Source: Sphingomonadaceae bacterium 3R27C6
GTDB lineage: Bacteria; Pseudomonadota; Alphaproteobacteria; Sphingomonadales; Sphingomonadaceae
DNA: 64,000 nucleotides
Direction of reading: 5' to 3'
Assembly (NCBI GenBank): GCA_005503215.1
Contig: SCNS01000018.1
Coordinates: 1-64,000 of the forward strand
Shown here: positions 42,884-51,499 of the stretch, in pieces
How positions within the stretch are numbered: position 1 is the first letter of the stretch
Layout: the number at the start of each line of letters is the position of its first letter
The notes under the pieces: generated by a model
What the model was told of the DNA's origin: nothing
Databases searched by the model: none
Seen by the model: only the letters and a program-made list of their open reading frames with translations
Made by a program: the position numbers and the translations under genes

Positions 42884-43658
42884 TCGCAAACTCGCTATCG
42901 TCACCGGCGCCTCGAGCGGTATCGGCCGAGAGATCGCCATACTCGCCGCGAAGGATGGTTATGACCTCATCGTCGCGGCCGACGAGCCGCTCGTCGATGC
43001 TGCCGCGGGCCTCCTTGCCAAGGGCGTCGAGGTCGAGGCAGTCGAAGCCGACCTCGCGACTGCTGCCGGGGTCGAACGTCTTCTCGCCGCCGCGGGCGGC
43101 AGGCCGATCGACATTCTCGTCGCCAACGCGGGCCACGGCCTCGGACATGGTTTTCTCGACCAGCCGGTCGACGAGTGGCGTCACGTCATCGACACCAATA
43201 TCACCGGCACGCTGTTGCTGCTCCAGCCGGTCCTGAAGGCGATGGTCGCGCGCGGCGAAGGCAAGGTGCTGATCACCGGCTCGATCGCCGGTCATCTCGC
43301 CGGCTCTTTCCAGGCGGTGTACAACGGCACCAAGGCCTTCGTCGACAGTTTCGCCGCGGCGATCGGCAACGAATTGAAGGACAGCGGCGTCACCATCACC
43401 TGTCTCAAACCCGGCGCGACCGAGACGCGCTTTTTCGAGCGGGCCGGCATGCTCGACACCAAGGTCGGGCAATCGGAAAAAGACGATCCCGCCGATGTGG
43501 CGAAAACCGGATGGGACGCGCTCCTCGCAGGAGAGCATGCGGTCGTTCACGGGCTCAAGAACAAGGCGCAGGTCCTGGCCTCGGGCGTTCTCAGCGAAGC
43601 GGCGACAGCCGAGATGCACCGGAAACTGGCCGAGCCGGGGTCGGGGAAGCAAGACTGA
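42876..43658 (+). CDS. SDR family oxidoreductase
   Basis: A 260-residue short-chain dehydrogenase: TGASSGIG near residue 11, ANAGHG near 87, ITGSIAG with the catalytic Ser, and YNGTKAF (Tyr and Lys) near 150. It overlaps the Zn-dehydrogenase gene, suggesting linked redox steps. Substrate unknown. Confidence 0.94.
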   Translation: MPDRKLAIVTGASSGIGREIAILAAKDGYDLIVAADEPLVDAAAGLLAKGVEVEAVEADLATAAGVERLLAAAGGRPIDILVANAGHGLGHGFLDQPVDEWRHVIDTNITGTLLLLQPVLKAMVARGEGKVLITGSIAGHLAGSFQAVYNGTKAFVDSFAAAIGNELKDSGVTITCLKPGATETRFFERAGMLDTKVGQSEKDDPADVAKTGWDALLAGEHAVVHGLKNKAQVLASGVLSEAATAEMHRKLAEPGSGKQD

Positions 43659-43698
43659 TCTGGCCGATCCGGCCCCATTTGTTGAAGAGGAGACGATC

Positions 43699-44034
43699 AT
43701 GAACAATCGCAATGACAGCAGGGGTGGAGCCTCCGCCAGCGATGGCTCGCTGCCGCAAGAACCTGTGGAACGCCGCGAGAATGTCGGGACGACGACGCCC
43801 GAGCGCTATCCCGCCGGCGAGCGCGAGGCCGGCGACGTATCGGGGGCCGCCAACCGCGGCCATCGGCGCAGCACCGGCAGCGGCCCGGTCAGCGGAAGCG
43901 GCGCGGGTGCCGGCGGCAAAGGCAATGCGGAGGATTATGACAGCGATCCGCAAGGCGGCGGCGGGCGCGCTGCCGAACCCGATACGCCCCCGCCCGGCAA
44001 GGGAGCGGACGCGCCGGTTGGCGGGAGCCGTTAG
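43699..44034 (+). CDS. Disordered Gly/Ser-rich hypothetical protein
   Basis: 111 hydrophilic residues of low complexity (long Gly/Ser/Pro stretches), with GAGGAG before the ATG. No fold or family is visible. It resembles the small hydrophilic proteins made under desiccation or osmotic stress in this group, an inference from composition and neighbours. Confidence 0.65.
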   Translation: MNNRNDSRGGASASDGSLPQEPVERRENVGTTTPERYPAGEREAGDVSGAANRGHRRSTGSGPVSGSGAGAGGKGNAEDYDSDPQGGGGRAAEPDTPPPGKGADAPVGGSR

Positions 44035-44093
44035 GCCCTCGCGGTGGTCGGGCGGCGCGGCGCAATCGCTCTGGCAGCGCCGTACCCGGCCGT

Positions 44094-44672
44094 TCACTCG
44101 ATCCGGTAGTCGATCGGCTTGAAGCTGCCGCCGCAGCTGTCGTAGGCCGAGCAGGCGGTGAGCCCGACGATCAGGTCGTCGAGCGCGCGAAGCCGTATGA
44201 AGTCACCGGCCTTCGTCGTCGGCGGAAGGACGCGGATCTTGCCGTCGCTGCCGACCGGCACATTCATGAACAGGTTGAACGCGACGGGAATGGCGTCGGC
44301 AGCAATCCCATATGGCTCGAGCGCTTCGGCCAGATTGCCGAAGCAGCCGCGATGAACGGGCTTGTCGGCGTAGAAATGACGAAAGGTAGCCTCGCTGCAC
44401 GGCGTCAGCAGAAAATCATGCACCCCGCAGCTATCCTCGACGATCTCGAGCAGCGCGTTTGACCGGTTCGACCACAAGCGGTTGCCGGTCGTCAGCCGGA
44501 TCGTCTCTTCATAGTCGAACGTCCGCCCGTTCGAGATCGCTTCGCGGGGATCCGCCGCACGAAACGCAAGAAGGTCGCCGACCTGGCCGCCCTCGGGGTC
44601 GGTCACGCAGAGAATCTTGTCCTTGGGAAGCGTGAAGGCGACGCCGCTGCGGGGCGCGATCCGGTCGGTCAT
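44094..44672 (-). CDS. DUF1989 / urea-carboxylase-associated family protein
   Basis: A 192-residue protein of DUF1989: GGQVGDLLAF, RTFDYEETIRLTTGNRLWSNR, DSCGVHDFLLTPCSEA, FNLFMNVPV and the terminal TACSAYDSCGG. Conserved Cys and His suggest metal binding. Relatives lie beside urea carboxylase or guanidine-degrading genes; here no such enzymes are near, so the role is open. Confidence 0.88.
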   Translation of the reverse strand: MTDRIAPRSGVAFTLPKDKILCVTDPEGGQVGDLLAFRAADPREAISNGRTFDYEETIRLTTGNRLWSNRSNALLEIVEDSCGVHDFLLTPCSEATFRHFYADKPVHRGCFGNLAEALEPYGIAADAIPVAFNLFMNVPVGSDGKIRVLPPTTKAGDFIRLRALDDLIVGLTACSAYDSCGGSFKPIDYRIE

Positions 44673-44760
44673 GAATGCTCCTGAACTGAGAAGGTGCGGC
44701 GGGAATGAACTAAGATGTCATGAAGCGGTTGCCGGGAGGAGGACGAAATGCGGCGAGCGA

Positions 44761-44791
44761 AAGCCGCCGCGCTAATCGCGCGGCGGCTTTG
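44761..44791 (-). terminator. Terminator after the DUF4142 gene
   Basis: AAAGCCGCCGCG (44761-44772) pairs perfectly with CGCGGCGGCTTT (44780-44791), seven-base loop. It follows the stop of the minus-strand DUF4142 gene. AT pairs at the base give a weak T tract. Confidence 0.75.
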
Positions 44792-44813
44792 AAACGCCGG
44801 TTCCGAGCCTCTG

Positions 44814-45389
44814 TCAGGGGGCCAGCTTGCCGAGTTCGGCTCGGTGCGCTTTCACCACCGGCACAATCTCTGCTGCCGCCTGCTTGAGCTGGACTGCCTC
44901 GCCTGAGGCGGCATAGCGCTGATGAAGCGCCAGCGCCGCACCATGCGCGGTTTTCTGGTGATCGAGGTAGATTTTGTCGATCCCTGCGGCATCGGCGGCC
45001 TTGATGTCGGCAAGCATCTCCTCTTGGTCAGGTGCGAGCTTGGGTGCCGGCGCCTCGACCCCGGCGCTCGCGGCGGCCGCCTTCACTTTCGCGGTCGATT
45101 TGCCGTGGTTGTCGATCATCATCTCGGCAAAGGCCCTGACCTTTGCATCTTTCGATTTGGCGAGCAGGGCTTTCGACGATTCGATCTCCCAGAGGTCGCC
45201 GGCGCCCGCCTGGGCAATATAGTCTGCGGTGCTAACGGCTGCCGCCGGCGTTGCGGCGGCCGGAGCGGGCTCCGGCGCCATGGCGGCGGTGTCGGCAGAC
45301 GCGGCGGCTTGCTCCTCGTCGCGCGTATCGGGTCCGCCGCATCCCGCGACAATCGCGGCAATCGCCGCGGCTCCAATCCAAGTCTTCAT
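44814..45389 (-). CDS. DUF4142 lipoprotein
   Basis: A 191-residue exported protein. The N-terminus KTWIGAAAIAAIVAGC is a lipoprotein signal with Cys17, then an Ala/Pro-rich linker and a DUF4142 helical bundle (about 60-190; YIAQAGAGDLWEIESSKALL; FAEMMIDNHGKS; HQKTAHGAALALHQRYA), related to ferritin-like folds. It is common among envelope-stress genes. Start ATG at 45389 gives the lipobox; a Met five codons upstream is less likely. Confidence 0.9.
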   Translation of the reverse strand: MKTWIGAAAIAAIVAGCGGPDTRDEEQAAASADTAAMAPEPAPAAATPAAAVSTADYIAQAGAGDLWEIESSKALLAKSKDAKVRAFAEMMIDNHGKSTAKVKAAAASAGVEAPAPKLAPDQEEMLADIKAADAAGIDKIYLDHQKTAHGAALALHQRYAASGEAVQLKQAAAEIVPVVKAHRAELGKLAP

Positions 45390-45446
45390 CTTATCTCTCC
45401 TCAAACCATTTTGTGCGCGTCGGCTGGGCGGCGCTTTTCCGCATGC

Positions 45447-45479
45447 AAGACCGGGCCGCAGCGCGCGCGGCCCGGTCTT
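45447..45479 (-). terminator. Terminator of the 47-aa protein gene
   Basis: AAGACCGGGCCGC (45447-45459) pairs perfectly over 13 bases with GCGGCCCGGTCTT (45467-45479). It stands 25 bases past the stop of the small minus-strand gene, separating it from the DUF4142 gene. Confidence 0.75.
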
Positions 45480-45503
45480 TCACCCGGAAAGCGGGGGCGG
45501 AGG

Positions 45504-45647
45504 TCAGCTGCGCTGTTTGCCCTGGTCCTTGCTTCCGGACTGCTTGTCGGCTCCCGACCGGCTCTTGCCGCCGTCCTGCTGCTGCTGGCTGCCCTTGCCG
45601 GACGAGCTGCCCTGCTGCTTGCCGTCTTTCTTGTCATTCTGTGCCAT
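45504..45647 (-). CDS. 47-aa hydrophilic Lys/Gln/Ser-rich protein
   Basis: A short gene starting MAQNDKKDGKQQ and ending KDQGKQRS, made almost wholly of Lys, Gln, Ser, Gly and Asp. A good ribosome site (GGAAAGGA) precedes the ATG and a strong terminator follows the stop, so it is a self-contained small gene. The composition recalls KGG-type stress peptides, but the KGG repeats themselves are absent. Probably an unfolded stress protector. Confidence 0.72.
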   Translation of the reverse strand: MAQNDKKDGKQQGSSSGKGSQQQQDGGKSRSGADKQSGSKDQGKQRS

Positions 45648-45954
45648 GACGTATCCTTTCCATGCGGCCCGAGGCGGGCCAATACGGAAACCCCGCGCCT
45701 GTCCGGCTTGTTGCGTGAAAGAGGAGCTGGGTTGATCGAAGTTATACGCTTTTGGCGTGCGGCAGCGGTCCGGGGCGCCGTGCGTGTTCCGGCCGCCTTT
45801 CGCGACGGCGCGGCCCGTGGCGGCGGGGCGGGGCGGGCAGGCGCGTTCGGGGCTTCGCCGGACTCATCATGCGTGCGGGAGGGCGGCGGCGCGGCGCCGG
45901 TGCGGCCAAAAAGGGCCCGGCGCGCGGCGCGGCCCGCGGTCGCCTGACGCACCT
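45648..45954. other. 307-base gap without a gene
   Basis: Holds the upstream region of the 47-aa gene and the 3' flank of the HAD gene. Extremely GC-rich (runs of GCGGC) from about 45760; frames there are Arg/Ala-rich and look non-coding. No site was identified beyond a possible ribosome site at the left edge. Confidence 0.5.
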
Positions 45955-46701
45955 TCAACCAAGGCAGGCGACGATCGTCTCGATCACCGCGATCGTTTCC
46001 CTGGGGTCGCGCACGCGCACCGTGTCGAGTCCTAGCAACTTCGCCGGATAGTCGTTGCCGCCCGGAAAGATCGCGTCGCCGATGAAGATCATGTCGCCGA
46101 GCGCGATTCCGCTCTCGGCGCTCAGCTTCTTGAGTCCATAGCCCTTGTCGACGCCCTCGCGCGTGACGTCGATCGAAGTCGCGCCGCCCATGTTGATCGA
46201 CAGGCCCGGGAGCCGCTCGCCGAGATCCGCCTGGATGATCCGCCGCTTCGCGAAGTCGGGATCCCAGACTTCCTTGGCGGCGATCGGCGCCTGCTGGCCG
46301 AGCGCCGAGAAAGTGATCTGGCTGCCGCGGTCCTCGATGCGGTCGCCCCAGACTTCCTCGGGAACGAACCCCGTCGCCTCGAGCGACGCGTCGAAGGCGG
46401 CGAGGATGCGCGCCTTTTCCTCGTCGCTGAACAGCTCGGCATAAAGCGGCGTCCAGGCGCCGCCGCGGTGGACGAAAAGCTTCGTGCCCGTCGTCGGCAT
46501 CAGCCAGAGCCGGCCCCGATCGGCGTTTGCCGGAAGTCGGCTCGCGACCTGCTTGTCGAACTGCGGCCAGTCGCCTCCCGAAATCACCGCGACCTCGGCG
46601 ACGCCCAGGAGCTTCGCGATCGCCGCGCCCATTTCGGGGGCGAGCGGCTGCTTGCTTTCCGCCAGGGTTCCATCGAGATCGAAGGCGACGAGTTTCTTCA
46701 T
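45955..46701 (-). CDS. HAD-IIB family phosphatase (phosphomannomutase-like)
   Basis: A 248-residue HAD enzyme: nucleophile motif FDLDGTLAESK, a cap region of the phosphomannomutase/sucrose-phosphatase type (LWLMPTTGTKLFVH; DRIEDRGSQITFSALGQQAP), and IGDAIFPGGNDYP as the final Asp motif. The QITFSALGQ stretch recalls eukaryotic-type phosphomannomutase. It may supply or remove mannose phosphate for the GH130-linked pathway, an inference. Start ATG at 46701. Confidence 0.88.
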   Translation of the reverse strand: MKKLVAFDLDGTLAESKQPLAPEMGAAIAKLLGVAEVAVISGGDWPQFDKQVASRLPANADRGRLWLMPTTGTKLFVHRGGAWTPLYAELFSDEEKARILAAFDASLEATGFVPEEVWGDRIEDRGSQITFSALGQQAPIAAKEVWDPDFAKRRIIQADLGERLPGLSINMGGATSIDVTREGVDKGYGLKKLSAESGIALGDMIFIGDAIFPGGNDYPAKLLGLDTVRVRDPRETIAVIETIVACLG

Positions 46702-46957
46702 GATTGTCTCCTCTGTTCGCTGTCGCCGGCGCGCGGCCGGCAAAGCCTCACAATCGCCCGACGCCGGACTAGGTTCCTGCCGGATTTTCCTCGGTCCTCG
46801 CTCGAGCGGGCAGCCGCGCCGGCATGGCGGGCAGCGCTCGTCGGCATGGAGGGACCGCGGCGGCGGCGTCAGATCGCTTGCCGGAAGCCCCGCACGGCCA
46901 AGGCAACGAGTTCGGCTTTGGAGGCGTTAGCGTCTCGATGACGAGGAAGACCATTCG

Positions 46958-47719
46958 ATGACCCCGCGCTGGCCTTCGGTGCTCTGGGTGGTTCGCCACG
47001 GCCAAAGCGCGGGCAATGTCGCGCGCGATGCCGCCGACGCGGCGGGTGACCTGCGCATTGCGCTCGACCACCGCGATGTCGATGTGCCCCTCTCCGCGCT
47101 GGGCGAGCAACAGGCACAGGCGCTCGGCGCCTGGTTCGCAGCGGGCGAAGAAGACGGCCGCCCCGAGATCATGCTCGCCTCGCCCTATGTCCGGGCGGTG
47201 CAGACCGCCGAAATCTTTCGCGGCGCAGGAGGCTGCGCGGCCGACGAGAAAATCTGCATCGACGAGCGGCTGCGCGAGAAGGAGTTCGGCATCCTCGACG
47301 GCCTCACGCGCCGAGGCATCGAGGCGGCGCATCCCGATCAGGCCGAATTCCGGCTGGCGCTTGGCAAATTCTATCACCGCCCGCCGGGCGGCGAGAGCTG
47401 GTGCGATGTGATCCTGCGCCTCCGCTCGCTCCTCGACACGGTCTCGCTCCATTATGGCGGGCGGCGCGTGATGATCGTCGCGCACCAGGTGGTCGTCCTT
47501 TGCCTGCGCACCATCATCGAAAATCTGGGAGAGGCCGAGATATTGGCAATCGATAGCGAAGGCGACGTCGCCAATTGCGCGATCACCGAATATCGCTTCG
47601 ACGCTGACATGGGCCGCGACGGCAACCTCGTCCTGTCGCGCTACAATGTAACTGCGCCGATGGAGGGCGAGGTTGCGGTCACCCGCGAACCCGATGCGAT
47701 GGTGGCCGCGCGTGGCTGA
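46958..47719 (+). CDS. Histidine phosphatase (phosphoglycerate mutase) family protein
   Basis: A 253-residue branch-1 histidine phosphatase: RHGQSAGN with the phospho-His, RAVQTAEIF, a Glu in LREKEFGILDG, and the second His in IVAHQVVV. Broad substrate range in the family. First of four genes whose ends overlap (47712, 48586, 49278). Confidence 0.9.
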   Translation: MTPRWPSVLWVVRHGQSAGNVARDAADAAGDLRIALDHRDVDVPLSALGEQQAQALGAWFAAGEEDGRPEIMLASPYVRAVQTAEIFRGAGGCAADEKICIDERLREKEFGILDGLTRRGIEAAHPDQAEFRLALGKFYHRPPGGESWCDVILRLRSLLDTVSLHYGGRRVMIVAHQVVVLCLRTIIENLGEAEILAIDSEGDVANCAITEYRFDADMGRDGNLVLSRYNVTAPMEGEVAVTREPDAMVAARG

Positions 47720-48593
47720 GGCAACCCCGCTCGACACCGCCTGGCTGAAGGCGCATCCGCTTCCCGATCATCATGACAATGTCGACAAGAACGGCCGCGG
47801 CCGCGTGCTCGTGATCGGCGGTTGCCGCCGGGTGCCAGGCGGCATGCTGCTCACCGCCGAGGCGGCGTTCCGCGCCGGGGCGGGCAAGGTGACGATCGCG
47901 ACGATCGCCTCGGCGGCGATCCCGATCGGCATCGCCTTTCCGGCCTGCGCCGTCGTCGCGCTCCCCGAAACCGAAGCGGGCGAGATTGCGCCCGAGGCGG
48001 CCGAACTGCTGCTCGCCGAGGTGGCACTGCACGACGCCATCGTCTTTGGGCCCGCGATGATCGACGCCGACATCGTCCGGACCCTGCTCGAAGCCCTGCT
48101 GCCGGCGCTGCCCGAGGACATCTTCCTCCTCCTCGACGCCGTCGCGCTGCGCGCAGCGGCCGCACATTCGGATGCGATCCGGGCGCGCGCCGCGCACACA
48201 ATCCTCACCCCGCACGAAGGCGAACTTGCCGCGATGCTCGATGTAGCGAAAGAGGAGGTCGCAAGCGACCCGCTCGCGTCGCTCGGCAAGGCGGCCGACC
48301 TCTTCGGCGCGGCGGTGATGGTCAAGGGCGCGACGAGCCATCTCATCGCCGAGGGGAGCTGCCTGGCTTATGCGGGCGGCGGGCTCGGCCTTGCCGTCAG
48401 CGGCTCGGGCGACGTGCTGGCGGGCCTCATCGCCGGGCTCGGCGCGCAAGGCCTCTCGCCCCTGCAGGCGTCCGCCTGGGGCATCTGGCTGCACGGCGAA
48501 GCGGGGCGGCGGCTCGGCGAAACCATGGGGCCGCTCGGCTATCTTGCGCGCGAGCTGCTGCCGCTCGTCCCGGGGCTGATGCGCGGTGTCTGA
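47712..48593 (+). CDS. nnrD: ADP/ATP-dependent NAD(P)H-hydrate dehydratase
   Basis: A 293-residue ribokinase-like enzyme that repairs hydrated NAD(P)H. Evidence: NGRGRVLVIGG, GGMLLTAEAAFRAGAGKVTIAT, TPHEGELAAML, VKGATSHLI and the active loop GSGDVLAGLIAG. Only the dehydratase (NnrD) is present; the epimerase half usually fused to it is missing here. Its GTG start overlaps the phosphatase gene by eight bases. Confidence 0.9.
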   Translation: MAEATPLDTAWLKAHPLPDHHDNVDKNGRGRVLVIGGCRRVPGGMLLTAEAAFRAGAGKVTIATIASAAIPIGIAFPACAVVALPETEAGEIAPEAAELLLAEVALHDAIVFGPAMIDADIVRTLLEALLPALPEDIFLLLDAVALRAAAAHSDAIRARAAHTILTPHEGELAAMLDVAKEEVASDPLASLGKAADLFGAAVMVKGATSHLIAEGSCLAYAGGGLGLAVSGSGDVLAGLIAGLGAQGLSPLQASAWGIWLHGEAGRRLGETMGPLGYLARELLPLVPGLMRGV

Positions 48594-49281
48594 GCTCGAT
48601 CTCCTCGACCCCGATCTCCTGCTGCCGATCGCGGGGGCGGTCATCGCCGGCGCGATTATCGGCGGCGAGCGCGAATATCGCGCGAGCCCGGCGGGTCTGC
48701 GCACCCATATCCTCGTCGCGCTGTCCTGCTGTCTCCTCATGCTGTCGGCCGTTCACCAGATGGAATGGCTCACCGACACGCCGACCGAGGTCGTGCGCAT
48801 CGATCCCGTGCGCATGGCGCATGGCGTGCTCACCGGCATCGGCTTCCTGTGCGGGGGCGTGATCTTTCGCGAGGGGCTCAATATCCGCGGGCTCACCACC
48901 GCTGCATCGCTCTGGATGACCGCGACACTCGGCATCCTGTTCGGGGTCGGCTTCTACGAACTCGCCATCTTCGGCGGCGTCGCGACCTTCCTCGTGCTCG
49001 CTGCCGTCACCTGGACCGAGCGCCACGCGCCGCAGCGGCGCATCGCGCATATCACGCTCGACTATCGGGCGGGAACGAGCATCGCCTCGGCCGAGGTCAT
49101 CGCCCTGCTCGGCGAACATGGCCTCAAGGCGATCACCGTCGAACAGCGCCGCGCCGGCGGCGCGCCCGGTTTTACCGCCATCGCCGCAGGCTATGGCGAG
49201 GAATGTGCCGATGCGCTGGCGGCGGCGCTCAGCGAGGACGATCGCATCGCCGCCTTCGACATCAGGCCGCAGCAGGGATGA
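48586..49281 (+). CDS. MgtC/SapB family membrane protein
   Basis: A 231-residue inner-membrane protein with four or five helices in the first 145 residues (LLPIAGAVIAGAIIGGEREYR; GIGFLCGGVIFREG; RGLTTAASLWMTATLGILFG) and a soluble C-terminal domain with an ACT-like look. Family members affect Mg2+ homeostasis and ATP synthase. GTG start overlaps nnrD; the end overlaps the next gene. Confidence 0.92.
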   Translation: MSELDLLDPDLLLPIAGAVIAGAIIGGEREYRASPAGLRTHILVALSCCLLMLSAVHQMEWLTDTPTEVVRIDPVRMAHGVLTGIGFLCGGVIFREGLNIRGLTTAASLWMTATLGILFGVGFYELAIFGGVATFLVLAAVTWTERHAPQRRIAHITLDYRAGTSIASAEVIALLGEHGLKAITVEQRRAGGAPGFTAIAAGYGEECADALAAALSEDDRIAAFDIRPQQG

Positions 49282-50270
49282 AGGGTGGGGCCGGAACGGG
49301 CGCGGGCATGTCCGCTGGCCGCGACCCTTCGGGCGAGCCCGCTTATGATGCGCTCGTCATCGGCGCGGGACCCGCAGGGCTCACCGCCGCTCTCTATCTG
49401 GCACGCTATCGCCGCCGCACCCTCGTGCTCCACGACGGGCGCTCGCGCGCACTCGGGGCGCCGATGGCCTGGAACGTGCCCGGCTTTCCCGACGGAATAT
49501 CGGGAGCCGATCTCGTCGCGCGGCTCACCGATCAGGCCGGGCGATATGGCGCCGACATCGAAGTGGCTCGCGTCGATCACCTGTCTGCGAACGCGGGAGG
49601 TGCCCCCTTCGCGGCGCAGCTCGAAGACGGCCGCCGCCTGTCGGCGCGCGGGCTCATTCTCGCGACCGGCGTCATCACCAACGAGGCGGTGCTCGATAGC
49701 GGCGACCATGACGCCGCCGTCCGCAGCGGGGCGCTGCGCTACTGCCCGATCTGCGACGGATTTGAGCATCGCGGGCGCAAGATCGCCGTACTCGGGTCGG
49801 ACCTTCATGGCGCCGCCGAGGCGATGTTCCTGAGGCAATATACCGACGATGTGACCCTCATCCCCAAGTGGCAGGTCGAGCTCACGCCCGCGCAGCGTGC
49901 CGAACTTCTGGCAAGCGACGTGCGGATCGAGGAGCGGCAGCTGCTTCGCCTCGCGCACCGGGACAGACGCATCGCGGTGCAGCTGGAGGGTGCAGAGGAC
50001 GCGCTTCTCTTCGACACCCTCTATCCGGCGCTCGGGTCCGAACCGCGCAGCGAATTGCTGGCGGGGCTCGGTCTCCAGGGCGACGCCAATCGCTGCCTGC
50101 CCGCCGATGCCTTTGCCGAGCCCTTGATGCCCGGCGTCTATGGCGCCGGCGATGTTCTCGCCGGGCTCGACCAGATCAGCACCGCGACGGGCCATGGCGC
50201 GGCGGCTGCGACGCGGCTTCACAACTGGCTGCGCCGTGTCGAAGGGCATGTAATGGCGGACCAGCACTGA
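49278..50270 (+). CDS. Thioredoxin-reductase-like NAD(P)/FAD oxidoreductase
   Basis: A 330-residue flavoprotein: FAD loop VIGAGPAGL, redox CPIC in YCPICDGFEHRG, NAD(P) loop VLGSDLHGAAEA, and MPGVYGAGDVLAGLDQISTATGHGA at the end. It lacks a convincing thioredoxin partner nearby. The ATG at 49278 overlaps the MgtC stop (ATGA); MSAGRDP at 49308 is an alternative start. Last gene of the four-gene operon. Confidence 0.92.
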   Translation: MKGGAGTGAGMSAGRDPSGEPAYDALVIGAGPAGLTAALYLARYRRRTLVLHDGRSRALGAPMAWNVPGFPDGISGADLVARLTDQAGRYGADIEVARVDHLSANAGGAPFAAQLEDGRRLSARGLILATGVITNEAVLDSGDHDAAVRSGALRYCPICDGFEHRGRKIAVLGSDLHGAAEAMFLRQYTDDVTLIPKWQVELTPAQRAELLASDVRIEERQLLRLAHRDRRIAVQLEGAEDALLFDTLYPALGSEPRSELLAGLGLQGDANRCLPADAFAEPLMPGVYGAGDVLAGLDQISTATGHGAAAATRLHNWLRRVEGHVMADQH

Positions 50271-50610
50271 AGGACAAGGGGCAGGCTATCGCTTCGACGG
50301 ATGCACGAAAGCTGCTCGGCCGGGCGCGTTCGGCCCACATAGTCGTTGGGCAAAACCTGCCTCGTTGAGCCTGGCGATGCAATAGGGGAGAGGGCGCTGC
50401 CCGTCGCAGCGCGTGCAGGATTGATTTCGATCATGATGATTTCGCGCCTTGGAGTCCCGAAATCTGCTAAGTAGAACTGGCTGAGTCCCACCCTCAACGG
50501 CGTCTGTTGCGGCTGTCTTGTTTTGCAGTTCGTCCTTTGCATGAGGCCTGCCGATCATTGGGTGCTGAGAGCAGGGTCGCGCTTGCTCCGGAACAGGAAT
50601 GGAGCATGTC
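50271..50610. other. 340-base gap with motif C
   Basis: No gene seen. It contains GGCCGGGC-type hairpin sequence shortly after the reductase gene and, at 50421, the third copy of the 21-bp motif. The small gene at 50611 is downstream on the same strand. Confidence 0.5.
50421..50441 (+). promoter_or_regulatory. 21-bp FNR-like motif, copy C
   Basis: TTGATTTCGATCATG (50421-50435) followed by ATGATT. The core TTGAT-TTCG-ATCAT is one base from the classical FNR/FixK palindrome. It lies 190 bases before the small gene at 50611, a distance like that of copy A from its targets. Confidence 0.55.
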
Positions 50611-50868
50611 ATGCGCCTTTTTCACCTTCTTTTTCATGGCGAGGATGCGCGCGAGCCGCGCCGCGTCGAATTTCGCGCGCCCGACGCCTATCAGGCGTTC
50701 CAGTTCGCGCTCAACGATCGCGGCAGTGCCGAGGTCGAACTATGGGACGGCGAGCAGCTTCTCGTACGCATGAGCAAGACCGAAGCCAATCTCTGGAAGC
50801 TGCACGGCCTCCCCCCATCCCAAGGCACCGCGGGGCCCTCTGCTCAGCCAGGCGCCGCCGCCGCCTGA
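50611..50868 (+). CDS. Small hypothetical protein
   Basis: 85 residues, starting MRLFHLLFHGED, with a compact alpha/beta region (VEFRAPDAYQAFQFALNDRGSAEVELWDG) and a Pro/Ala-rich tail. Similar short proteins occur in sphingomonads, but I know no function. The ATG at 50611 is chosen because GGAG lies seven bases upstream; the ATG at 50599 has no proper site. Confidence 0.7.
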   Translation: MRLFHLLFHGEDAREPRRVEFRAPDAYQAFQFALNDRGSAEVELWDGEQLLVRMSKTEANLWKLHGLPPSQGTAGPSAQPGAAAA

Positions 50869-50935
50869 ACCGCGCTGAGCCGGTGACGCGCTCGCGAGGG
50901 ACTTGTGACAAGTGGATAACGCCCGCTTGCCCGCC

Positions 50936-51328
50936 TCAGGCGGGCCGGCCGTCTTGCCCGGCGCAGAGGCCGAGGCAGGCATCGACGAGCGCGCTCATCA
51001 GCACGGGCTTCGAGAAGAAGAAGCTGCCATCGACCTGGCGGTCGGCGAGCGGCACATTGGCCGAGGCGTAGACGACGCCGCCGCCCGGATGAGCGGTGCG
51101 GTACGCTTCCGCGAGGCTCCATCCGTCGAGAGCGCCGGCAAGCCGGATATCGGTCACGAGGATATGCGGTCGCTCCTCGCCGATCAGGAGCAGCGCATCC
51201 TCGGCGCTTTCGACCTCGCGAACCGCGAACCCGGCCTCCTCGAGCGCCTCGACGATGTCGATGCGGACGAGCCATTCGTCTTCGGCGACGATGGCCGTGC
51301 AGAGAGGGGCGGGGGACGGGTTTGGCAC
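50936..51328 (-). CDS. Stand-alone response-regulator receiver
   Basis: About 130 residues forming one CheY-like receiver: acidic pocket VAEDEW, phospho-acceptor Asp in LVTDIRL, Thr/Ser switch replaced in VVYASANVP, and Lys in FFFSKPV. No output domain. The start is uncertain (GTG 51328; the frame is open to 51424). It is divergent from an HWE kinase gene and is its likely partner, as in stress-signalling modules of this class. Confidence 0.85.
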   Translation of the reverse strand: MPNPSPAPLCTAIVAEDEWLVRIDIVEALEEAGFAVREVESAEDALLLIGEERPHILVTDIRLAGALDGWSLAEAYRTAHPGGGVVYASANVPLADRQVDGSFFFSKPVLMSALVDACLGLCAGQDGRPA

Positions 51329-51499
51329 GCTGATGACTTTCGCCCTGAAACATGGATCGAAGTTGAGAGGTCGCTCGGCGTCACGGCTGGGCGCATGGCA
51401 GTCTCGGCGGAACGCATCAACCACTCAAGGGTTTCTTTGCCATAGCGAATTCCCGTTTCGGGAACGCAGGGGCCATCGGAGGGGCAGGGACCATGACAT

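Noticed and set aside
45752..46051. Two overlapping plus-strand ORFs of about 95 codons
   Set aside because: Arg/Gly/Ala-rich translations of GCGGC runs overlapping the end of the HAD gene; no ribosome site.
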